Shown piece by piece: positions 1 to 5,253 of a DNA stretch of 6,031 nt. This stretch comes from JACQFK01 sp036383955. GTDB lineage: Bacteria > Planctomycetota > MHYJ01 > JACPRB01. The notes under the pieces were generated by a model that ran no database searches, was not told the origin of the DNA, and saw nothing but the letters and a program-made list of their open reading frames with translations. Location of the stretch: NCBI GenBank assembly GCA_036383955.1, contig DASVNH010000201.1, positions 1 through 6,031 on the forward strand, given 5' to 3'. Position numbers and translations under genes: made by a program. The stretch's first letter is position 1. Each line of letters starts with the position of its first letter.

Positions 1-1149
1 CCCAGCCCTCCGGCGATCGTCGCGACCCCCAGGCCGGTCGCCCTGGCCGACATCGCCGGCGCGCTGCTGGTCCGCGGGACGCCCGTGAAGGGGGCCGTCG
101 ACGTCCTCGGCACCGACGAGCTGGCGAGCACGCCCCGCCGCGGCGCGGGCTTCACGGCCGGCGGCGCCCGCATCCGCCTCGAGCGCGGAGGCGCGCTGCG
201 CGTCGACACGCTCGTCCATCTCCTCCGCGGCAGCGCGTTCTTCGAGGGCTCCGTCACCGTCGTGACGAAGCACGGCCAGATCAGCGGGACGTCGTTCGGG
301 GTGGACGTCGACGACCGCCGCGCGCGGGTCGCGGCCCTCGCGGGCCCGGCGCGCCTCTCCACCGACAAGGGCGACGCGACCCTCAAGGCCGGCTTCGTCG
401 CCTCCCTCCGCGCGACGGAGAAGCCCTCCGGCGGCGCCCGCGGGGATGTCGAGTCCCTCCTCGCCTGGCGTCTCCGTCCCGAGCTCTCGCCGAACCCGGC
501 CCGGACGCCCTACGTCGAGCGGGAGCCGGGCGGAAACCGGCGGCCGCCGGGGCTGGTGATCGCGGCGCCCTACGCGGACGCGGAGGAGGCGTCGGAAGCC
601 GTGGCCCGCGCCGTCGCCGAGCGCCTGGACGCGCCGCTCGTCCTGGCGCGCCACTACCGCGCGCCGGCCGCGGGGCTCTGGATCAACGTGGACCGCGCGA
701 TGGAGGCGACGGTGGGTCCCGACGGGACGCCCGGCGCGACGGAGTTCACGGCCCGGTCGCGGAAGGCGTCGGCCGACTACTTCGACCAGTTGCGGGAGGC
801 GGCGGGCGCGGGGCGCGGCCCGGTGCCTCTCGTCGTCCAGGCGCGCCTGCACTACGATAAAGACCTGCCGCACGCCGAGGCCGCGTTCGCGGGGATCCCG
901 AAGGCGGCGGTCGCCCGGCTGAAGGCGCTGTATCCGGCGCTGCTCGACAAGCACGCGCCGGCGGTCCGCGTGGACATGAAGTTCCAGGGCGTCGACCCCG
1001 TCCGCCACGCCGAAGAGGACCCCCGGATCGAGGGCTACATGGCGCCCCGGCAGGCGCGCGCCGCCGCCTGCTTCTTCCTGCCGGCCGCGGCCGCCGACGG
1101 CTACGGGCCGGTCCTCGCGGACCTGATCGAGGCGCTTTACCGCCGCTGA
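1..1149 (+). CDS. FecR-domain protein with an extra C-terminal domain (5' end outside window)
   Basis: The frame is open from base 1, so the start lies upstream; the GTG at 85 is an internal codon. 382 residues are visible. Residues about 14-137 look like a FecR-type beta-rich domain: a run of short strands, then LLRGSAFFEG, a GTSFGVDVD motif matching the family's 'GTxFxV' signature, and a final strand-turn-strand ending in LKAGFVASL. In known FecR proteins this domain is periplasmic and often follows an anti-sigma or zinc-finger N-terminus, which would be off the window here. Residues about 184-382 form a second alpha/beta domain. Its APYADAEEA start, INVDR (228-232), RLHYD (282-286) and late FFLP faintly recall N-formylglutamate amidohydrolases, but the usual metal-binding PH and HG pairs are not intact. 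The FecR part is fairly secure; the second domain is a guess. No membrane segment is visible in this part. Confidence 0.8.
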   Translation, partial: PSPPAIVATPRPVALADIAGALLVRGTPVKGAVDVLGTDELASTPRRGAGFTAGGARIRLERGGALRVDTLVHLLRGSAFFEGSVTVVTKHGQISGTSFGVDVDDRRARVAALAGPARLSTDKGDATLKAGFVASLRATEKPSGGARGDVESLLAWRLRPELSPNPARTPYVEREPGGNRRPPGLVIAAPYADAEEASEAVARAVAERLDAPLVLARHYRAPAAGLWINVDRAMEATVGPDGTPGATEFTARSRKASADYFDQLREAAGAGRGPVPLVVQARLHYDKDLPHAEAAFAGIPKAAVARLKALYPALLDKHAPAVRVDMKFQGVDPVRHAEEDPRIEGYMAPRQARAAACFFLPAAAADGYGPVLADLIEALYRR

Positions 1150-1156
1150 AGCGGCG
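1141..1156 (+). terminator. Possible weak terminator stem-loop over the stop codon
   Basis: CGCCGC and GCGGCG form a perfect 6-bp GC stem with a TGAA loop that contains the TGA stop of the FecR-domain gene. It is followed by CGCG and only a short TTCTT, so the U-tract is poor. It may attenuate read-through into the GHL10 gene 38 nt downstream, or it may be chance in GC-rich DNA. Confidence 0.3.
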
Positions 1157-1177
1157 CGCGTTCTTACAGTTCAACTT

Positions 1178-1182
1178 GGAGG
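1178..1182 (+). promoter_or_regulatory. Shine-Dalgarno site GGAGG that fixes the GHL10 start
   Basis: A consensus GGAGG lies 5 nt before the ATG at 1188. It overlaps the only other in-frame candidate, a TTG at 1176, and therefore favours the ATG. Confidence 0.8.
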
Positions 1183-1187
1183 CACCT

Positions 1188-2426
1188 ATGATCCTCGCGC
1201 TGCTGCTGGCGTTGACGCAGGATCCGGGGACGCCCGAGCTGCGGGGTGCCTGGCTGGATTCCGACACGTTCACGACCCCCGCGCTGCGCGCCGCCATGAT
1301 CCAGAAGCTGCGCGCCGCCCACCTCAACACGGCGTTCCTCACGGTGCCGCCGCTGAACGGGAACTACGGGACCGTCGACGGCGCCGCGTTCGGCGCCATG
1401 GTCGACGACCTCCAGGCCGCCGGGATCTCCATCCAGGCCTGGTTTCAGTGCTACAAGCGGCGGGGGGAGTCGACGCCCGCCGACTTCACCCAGGCGGCGG
1501 AACGCGAGGCGCAGCGGCAGTGGGCGCTGGACATGCTGGCCGCCTATCCGAAGCTCGACGGCATCCACTTCGACTACATCCGCTACTCGACCTGGGAGGC
1601 CAACGCCGCGGCCAAGCTGAACGGCGTCCAGGAAACGGTGCGGATCACGAAGGAGGCCGTCGCGCCCCGCCCGCTCACCTGCGCGGTCTTCCAGGCCTTC
1701 GCCGTGACCTACCGGGGCTGGGATCCGGCCTGGGAGGGCGACGTCCCCGCGTGGTATCGAAGCTGGTACGCGGCGAACCCGGACAACTACTACAAGCGGA
1801 AGGCCGTCTCGAGCGGCAACCCCAACCACCTGTACGGCCCCAGCCACTTCAGCTACCAGCAGGACCCGACGTCCTTCCTCAAGAACGGCTGGGCCGACGC
1901 CTGCGCCTCGATGCAGTACACGGCCGTCGACGCCACCTGGCAGCAGGAGGTCCAGATCTGGAAGAGCTTCCTCGGCGCCGACGTGAGCCGGCTCTGGATG
2001 GGCCTCGGCTGGATGGGGCCCGTCCAGTGGTTCGAGGATTCCGCCTTCGACCCCGCCGCGATGGTCCGCTTCGTGAAGCACGGCCGCGCCCAGGGCATCC
2101 GGGGCTTCGTCATCTTCCGGCTCGGGCAGCCCGGCGTCGACGACTCCCCGCTGATCAACGCGTTGTCCGTCGACGGCCCCGCGAACGGCAACGCGGCGGT
2201 GTTCAAGACGGATGTCGCGTCCCCCCTCGGCGGCGCGGCGCCTCCGCCGCCTCCGCCTCCGGGCCCCCCGCCCGCGCCGTCGAGCGGCGGCGGAAGCTCC
2301 GGCGACGACAGCGGCTGCTCTTTGGGGACGGCGGGCGGTCCGGGGATGTCGACGTCCCTCGCCGCCCTGCTTCTGGCTATGGCATCTTGTGGTCGCTGGG
2401 CTTCACGCCCTTCTTCGCGCCGTTGA
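1188..2426 (+). CDS. Exported GHL10-type (family 10-like) glycoside hydrolase with C-terminal anchor
   Basis: 412 residues. The catalytic region, about 19-330, resembles the GHL10 (glycosyl hydrolase-like 10) TIM-barrel family: LRGAWLDSD at the first strand, a helix-strand repeat with HLNTAFLTV, GISIQAWFQCY, and the hallmark DGIHFDYIRY near residue 124-133, which carries likely active-site acids. E. coli DigH, a member of this family, cleaves denuded peptidoglycan; the substrate here is unknown. The leader MILALLLALTQDP is hydrophobic, only about 11 residues long and without Lys or Arg. After the barrel come a proline run (351-364), a Gly/Ser/Asp stretch with Cys377, a short hydrophobic segment (about 385-401) and an Arg-rich tail, a layout like cysteine-containing C-terminal sorting signals. 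The ATG is chosen over TTG at 1176 because of the ribosome binding site. The last 50 bp are antisense to the ThuA-domain gene. Confidence 0.85.
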   Translation: MILALLLALTQDPGTPELRGAWLDSDTFTTPALRAAMIQKLRAAHLNTAFLTVPPLNGNYGTVDGAAFGAMVDDLQAAGISIQAWFQCYKRRGESTPADFTQAAEREAQRQWALDMLAAYPKLDGIHFDYIRYSTWEANAAAKLNGVQETVRITKEAVAPRPLTCAVFQAFAVTYRGWDPAWEGDVPAWYRSWYAANPDNYYKRKAVSSGNPNHLYGPSHFSYQQDPTSFLKNGWADACASMQYTAVDATWQQEVQIWKSFLGADVSRLWMGLGWMGPVQWFEDSAFDPAAMVRFVKHGRAQGIRGFVIFRLGQPGVDDSPLINALSVDGPANGNAAVFKTDVASPLGGAAPPPPPPPGPPPAPSSGGGSSGDDSGCSLGTAGGPGMSTSLAALLLAMASCGRWASRPSSRR

Positions 2427-3354
2427 ACTTGAACGGCAGCGGCGTGAACTCGCCCACGATGTCGACCTTCGCGCGCTCCGGAATCTGGGCCTCCTGGCCC
2501 AGGCACCAGAGGCTCGCGTTGACGAGCAGGCGGCGGAAGCCTTCGCTCAGGAGGTCCTGCGACGACCCCATCGTGGTCGTGAAGACCCGGCAGCTCTTGC
2601 CCTCGGAGGGCTTGTAGGTCTTCGTCCACGCCAGAGGCATCATGGGGTCGTTCTTCTTGCCCTCGACGGGCGGATCCTTGGGATCCATGCCCTTGAGGAC
2701 CTGCCCCATCAGGACGGGCACGCAGCCCTCGGGCAGCGGCAGGTTGACCGTGTAGACGTCGGTGGGGCCCCAGACGTCCTCGCAGCCCTTCAGGATCGGG
2801 TTGGCTTCCTGCCCCTTGGCGGTCACGCCGCGGCAGCTTTCCTTGCCGTGATGGCCGTGGTGGTTCACCCAGGTCTCGCCGAGGACCTGCTTGCCGAAGC
2901 CCTGCTTCCAGCCCTCGACGTTGGAGTTGTGGCTCCACTTGAAGTACGGATGATCCTTGCCGTAGGCGAAGGCGTGGGTCGACGTCCTCAGCCCGATGAC
3001 CGGCTTCCCTTCCGCCAGGTAGTCCTCGAGGTGCTTGGCCTGCTCCGGCGGCAGCTTGCGGAAGCGCAGGAAGAGCACGCAGAGGTCGGCCGTCTTGAGC
3101 GCCTCGAGCCCCGGGATGTTGTCGCCGACGTTCGGGTCGATCTCGCCGGTTTCCTTCTTGATCGCGAAGAGCACCGTGCACTTGAAGCCGTGGTGCTTCG
3201 CCAGGATCTTCCCGAGCTGCGGCAGCGTCTCCTCGGACCGGTACTCCTCGTCGCCGCTCACGAGCACCACGTGCTTGCCCTTGCCGAGGCCTTCCCCGCC
3301 CTCGTAGACGACCCAGGGATCCTGAGCCAGCGCGAGCGTCAACGCGAGAATCAT
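2377..3354 (-). CDS. Secreted ThuA-domain protein, planctomycete type
   Basis: 325 residues, full length. ThuA-like proteins have a glutamine-amidotransferase-like alpha/beta fold; the name comes from rhizobial trehalose utilisation, but the large planctomycete branch has no firm function. The family pattern is clear: HVVLVSGDEEYRSEE (28-42), PQLGKILAKHHGFKCTVLF, a LEALKTADLCVLFLRFRKLP strand-loop, GKPVIGLRTSTHAF (116-129), LGETWVNHHGHHG (158-170), WGPTDVY (195-201), KNDPMMPLAWTKTY, TTTMG (259-263) and a closing NGAKKGVKP. The family's usual RTATHAF reads RTSTHAF here. The leader MILALTLALAQDP almost copies that of the neighbouring GHL10 protein. No alternative start exists: an in-frame TAA lies 8 codons upstream with no start codon between. 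The stop TAG falls inside the GHL10 gene. It lies 54 nt downstream of the tandem paralogs on the same strand, so it may be the last gene of that operon or have its own promoter. Confidence 0.9.
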   Translation of the reverse strand: MILALTLALAQDPWVVYEGGEGLGKGKHVVLVSGDEEYRSEETLPQLGKILAKHHGFKCTVLFAIKKETGEIDPNVGDNIPGLEALKTADLCVLFLRFRKLPPEQAKHLEDYLAEGKPVIGLRTSTHAFAYGKDHPYFKWSHNSNVEGWKQGFGKQVLGETWVNHHGHHGKESCRGVTAKGQEANPILKGCEDVWGPTDVYTVNLPLPEGCVPVLMGQVLKGMDPKDPPVEGKKNDPMMPLAWTKTYKPSEGKSCRVFTTTMGSSQDLLSEGFRRLLVNASLWCLGQEAQIPERAKVDIVGEFTPLPFKFNGAKKGVKPSDHKMP

Positions 3355-3360
3355 AGGGGT

Positions 3361-3364
3361 CTCC
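3361..3364 (-). promoter_or_regulatory. Shine-Dalgarno site GGAG for the ThuA-domain gene
   Basis: On the minus strand GGAG sits 6 nt before the ATG at 3354, normal spacing. It supports the start that gives the very short leader. Confidence 0.7.
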
Positions 3365-3383
3365 GTTCGTTTGACTTAAACCT

Positions 3384-3399
3384 TACACGCCGGAGTGTA
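3384..3399. repeat. Short inverted repeat TACAC-6-GTGTA in the gap before the ThuA gene
   Basis: TACAC and GTGTA flank a 6-nt centre in the only relatively AT-rich gap of the minus-strand cluster (3355-3408). It could be an operator or part of a weak internal promoter. It lacks a U-tract and is too weak to be a convincing terminator. No consensus -10 box is clear beside it. Confidence 0.25.
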
Positions 3400-3408
3400 G
3401 CGAAAGAT

Positions 3409-3930
3409 TCAAGTCCCGAGAAGCCGCAGGTACTTGATCATTTTCGTCGAAGCTTTGGCGGCGTGCGCCATCCCGCATTTCGGGCAGGAGTCGTAGCGCG
3501 AGCCGAACAACTGCCCCCACGATTTCTCCGCCCATTCGACGCCGTACGGCAGCGCCCGCGCCGGCGCGTCGCTCCCGACGTCCGACTTGCACAACAGGCG
3601 GCCCACCCGCCGCGTGAACACGTCAGGCCGCAACGTCTCCTCCGCGTCCGCCTCCACCGCCTTCAGCACCTTTCCGTCCGCGTCCAGCGTCACCAGCGTC
3701 TTGCCGTCCTCGACGTCCGGCAGGCAGGCCTTGGCCAGCGCCTTCGGAATCAGCACCAGCACCGCCCGGCGGCGGAGCGCCCGCAGGCCGCGGGTGTCGG
3801 TCTCCACCAACTCCTGAAGTATCTGGCTCAAGTCGGACAGGTAGTGCGCGTCCACGATCAGCACGACGCCGCCCCGGCGCGTCTCTTTCATCTCGCGGAG
3901 GGCGTCGAGGTACCACGCGGGCGCGCTCAC
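3409..3930 (-). CDS. Thioredoxin-like fold protein with C-terminal CxxCGM, paralog B
   Basis: 173 residues, starting at a GTG. The order of elements suggests a thioredoxin-like fold: an N-terminal helix (WYLDALREMKETRRG), a hydrophobic strand (GVVLIVD), a helix, a second strand (RRAVLVLIP), then DGKTLVTLDADGKVLKA (75-91), which resembles the usual strand-turn-strand with a DxDGK turn. The CxxC active site expected after the first strand is absent (VDAHYLSDL instead), so ordinary disulfide chemistry at that position is unlikely. Cys69 is shared with the paralog. A lone CPKCGM (Cys149, Cys152) near the C-terminus could bind a metal or be redox active. No signal peptide or membrane segment is visible, so it is probably cytoplasmic. 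The GTG start overlaps the paralog's stop in GTGA, implying coupled translation; GAGG lies 8 nt upstream (3939-3942). Family function unknown; the fold is inferred by eye. Confidence 0.8.
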   Translation of the reverse strand: MSAPAWYLDALREMKETRRGGVVLIVDAHYLSDLSQILQELVETDTRGLRALRRRAVLVLIPKALAKACLPDVEDGKTLVTLDADGKVLKAVEADAEETLRPDVFTRRVGRLLCKSDVGSDAPARALPYGVEWAEKSWGQLFGSRYDSCPKCGMAHAAKASTKMIKYLRLLGT

Positions 3931-4448
3931 GCGAGCAGCCTCAGATACTTGATCATCCTCGCCGCGTTTTCATCCATCGAAGGCATCCCGCAGCCCGGAC
4001 ACGTGTCGTACGGCGTCCCGAACAGGTCCCGGTCCGAGCCTTCGGCCCATTCGACCCCGTACGGCAGCGCCCGCGCCGGCGCGTCGCTCCCGACGTCCTT
4101 CTTGCCCAGCAGCTTGCCGATCCGCTTGGCGAATACGCCCGGCATCAGCGTCTCCGCCAGGTCCGCCTCCTCCGCCTTGAGCACGCGGGCGTCGGCGTCC
4201 AGGATCACCAGGGTCTTGCCGTCTTCGACGTCCGGCAGGCACTCGCGGGCCAGCGTCTGGGGGATCAGAACCAGCACCGCCCGGCGACGCAGCGCGCGGA
4301 GAGTCCGACTGTCGTCCTCCACGAGACTCTTGAGATTCCGGCTGATGCCGGACAGAAGGCCGTCTTGCGGAATGACGCAGACGACGCCGCCGCGGCGCGT
4401 CTCTTTCATTTCGCGAAGGGCGTCGAGGTACCACGCGGGAGCGCTCAT
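3927..4448 (-). CDS. Thioredoxin-like fold protein with C-terminal CxxCGM, paralog A
   Basis: 173 residues, the same length as its neighbour, and about 70% identical to it in a hand alignment with one small indel. Residues 1-23 are identical, as is the 19-residue block at 118-136 (DVGSDAP to EWAE). The region after the first strand (about 24-48) differs strongly and again has no CxxC. CPGCGM (Cys150, Cys153) precedes a short helix, MIKYLRLL, that both copies share. The ATG at 4448 is preferred over the ATG at 4454: GGAG lies 6 nt before 4448 but directly abuts 4454, and 4448 matches the paralog's start exactly. The stop of the upstream 252-residue gene then lies 2 nt before the start, and this gene's own stop overlaps the next start. 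Probably cytoplasmic; function unknown. The thioredoxin-like fold is inferred from the strand-helix order and the TLVILDAD segment. Confidence 0.8.
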   Translation of the reverse strand: MSAPAWYLDALREMKETRRGGVVCVIPQDGLLSGISRNLKSLVEDDSRTLRALRRRAVLVLIPQTLARECLPDVEDGKTLVILDADARVLKAEEADLAETLMPGVFAKRIGKLLGKKDVGSDAPARALPYGVEWAEGSDRDLFGTPYDTCPGCGMPSMDENAARMIKYLRLLA

Positions 4449-4450
4449 CG

Positions 4451-5209
4451 TCATCTCCGAAGCAGGTCCAGGGCGATCAGGATCGACGTCCGCAGCGTTT
4501 GCGCTTCATTGTCTTCCTTGTGCACTTCATGCTCGACGGTGCCGCCCACTTTTCCCAGATCGTCCGGCATCGGCGGAAACCGAAGCAGCGAATCGTCGCT
4601 TCGGACGTCGGGAAACACCCGGCGGAGCCGCTCCAGGAACGTGGCGACGTTGCCGCTGAGGGCCGGGCCGAAGTCGGTGCCCAGCGCGCGGAAATTGAAG
4701 CTCTGAGGCCGGATCTCCACGACCCTCGCGTGACTTTCGCCGTAGAGATGCACGAAGCGCTCTCCGGACGTGTGACGCTCGCCCTTCACCCGCTCGACGA
4801 CCGGCGGGCCATAGCGACGCGGGGTGCTCACGGACTGGTCGACGCGGGAGCTGCTCAGGATTTCCCCCAGGACGATCAGCCGGAGAGCCCCGGGCTCGAA
4901 CGACGCCTCCGGCGGCTCGAGGCGCAGGCTTCCGCCGTCGAAGCGGAACGACTTGGCCCGGACCGGCTTGACCCGGCCGAGGGCCTCGTGCGTCACGACG
5001 AAGGCGTCGAGGCCCCCCTCCCGGAGGAGGCGAACCCGCGCCGCGGCGTCCGAGGACGTCGACTCCGACCTCACCCGCTTCGGCAGCGGCGAGGCGAGCA
5101 GCATCTGGGCGTCGATCCGGGACAGCTCGGCCGCCCGGGAGAGGGCGTCGATCGTCCGCTCCTCCGCCGCGGCCGCGCCGGGGATGTAGACGCCGTACTC
5201 GTCGTTCAT
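4451..5209 (-). CDS. Conserved-looking hypothetical protein, first gene of the cassette
   Basis: 252 residues; family not recognised with confidence. Three parts can be seen. Residues about 18-80 read as helix-turn-helix-strand (DALSRAAELS, DAQMLLASPLPKRV, DAAARVRLLREGGLDAFVV), a small alpha/beta module of the kind that pairs 'AxxLxxxGLDAFVV' helices with a strand. Residues about 82-118 are beta-rich (SFRFDGGSLRLE, ALRLIVLGEIL). Residues 150-212 hold FVHLYGE, RVVEIRPQSFNFRALG and a helix FLERLRRVFPDV, ending in LLRFPPM. The acidic GTVEHEVHKEDNE stretch leads to a last helix. No signal peptide or membrane segment is visible, so it is probably cytoplasmic. The ATG has only a weak A-rich AGAAG before it. 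Its stop lies 2 nt upstream of paralog A, so the two are surely co-expressed. It diverges from the dienelactone hydrolase gene. Confidence 0.75.
   Translation of the reverse strand: MNDEYGVYIPGAAAAEERTIDALSRAAELSRIDAQMLLASPLPKRVRSESTSSDAAARVRLLREGGLDAFVVTHEALGRVKPVRAKSFRFDGGSLRLEPPEASFEPGALRLIVLGEILSSSRVDQSVSTPRRYGPPVVERVKGERHTSGERFVHLYGESHARVVEIRPQSFNFRALGTDFGPALSGNVATFLERLRRVFPDVRSDDSLLRFPPMPDDLGKVGGTVEHEVHKEDNEAQTLRTSILIALDLLRR
4455..4458 (-). promoter_or_regulatory. Shine-Dalgarno site GGAG that decides the start of paralog A
   Basis: On the minus strand GGAG lies within the last codons of the upstream gene, 6 nt before the ATG at 4448 and touching the ATG at 4454. It favours the inner start, which also aligns with the paralog. 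The same 6-nt spacing is seen before the ThuA-domain gene. Confidence 0.65.
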
Positions 5210-5223
5210 GTTCTTCTGGACCC

Positions 5224-5237
5224 ATGCCGGGTGGCAT
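5224..5237. repeat. Inverted repeat ATGCC-4-GGCAT in the divergent gap
   Basis: ATGCC and GGCAT flank GGGT in the 44-bp space between two divergent genes. It is placed where an operator acting on both could sit. Its first three bases are also an in-frame ATG of the dienelactone hydrolase gene. Chance occurrence is possible. Confidence 0.3.
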
Positions 5238-5253
5238 CCGTTACCATGCGCCC

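Larger units (their letters stand above)
3409..4448 (-). repeat. Tandem gene duplication, two 522-bp units
   Basis: The two units are 3409-3930 and 3927-4448, direct copies sharing the 4-bp GTGA junction. Nucleotide similarity is very high at the 5' ends (the first 23 codons differ only silently) and persists around the CxxCGM and 3'-end segments. Each ends on a nearly identical stretch encoding KYLRLL. Equal length and head-to-tail order point to local duplication rather than independent acquisition. Confidence 0.85.

Noticed and set aside
1853..3181. A 442-codon open frame on the minus strand
   Set aside because: It is a shifted frame over the ThuA gene and antisense to the GHL10 gene; both real genes show clear family motifs in other frames.
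3383..3412. A minus-strand promoter before the ThuA gene, TTGAAT with GTGTAA 18 nt away
   Set aside because: The -35 part is fair but the -10 part matches the consensus poorly, so I do not call it.
4446..4454. ATG at 4454 as start of paralog A with a 4-nt ATGA overlap
   Set aside because: The ribosome binding site touches this ATG with no spacer, whereas it is 6 nt from the ATG at 4448, which also matches the paralog's start.
2212..4659. An 815-codon open frame on the plus strand
   Set aside because: It runs antisense through the ThuA-domain gene and both paralogs, and its translation is Arg/Ala/Leu-rich low-complexity sequence with no family pattern. Long antisense frames are expected at this GC content.
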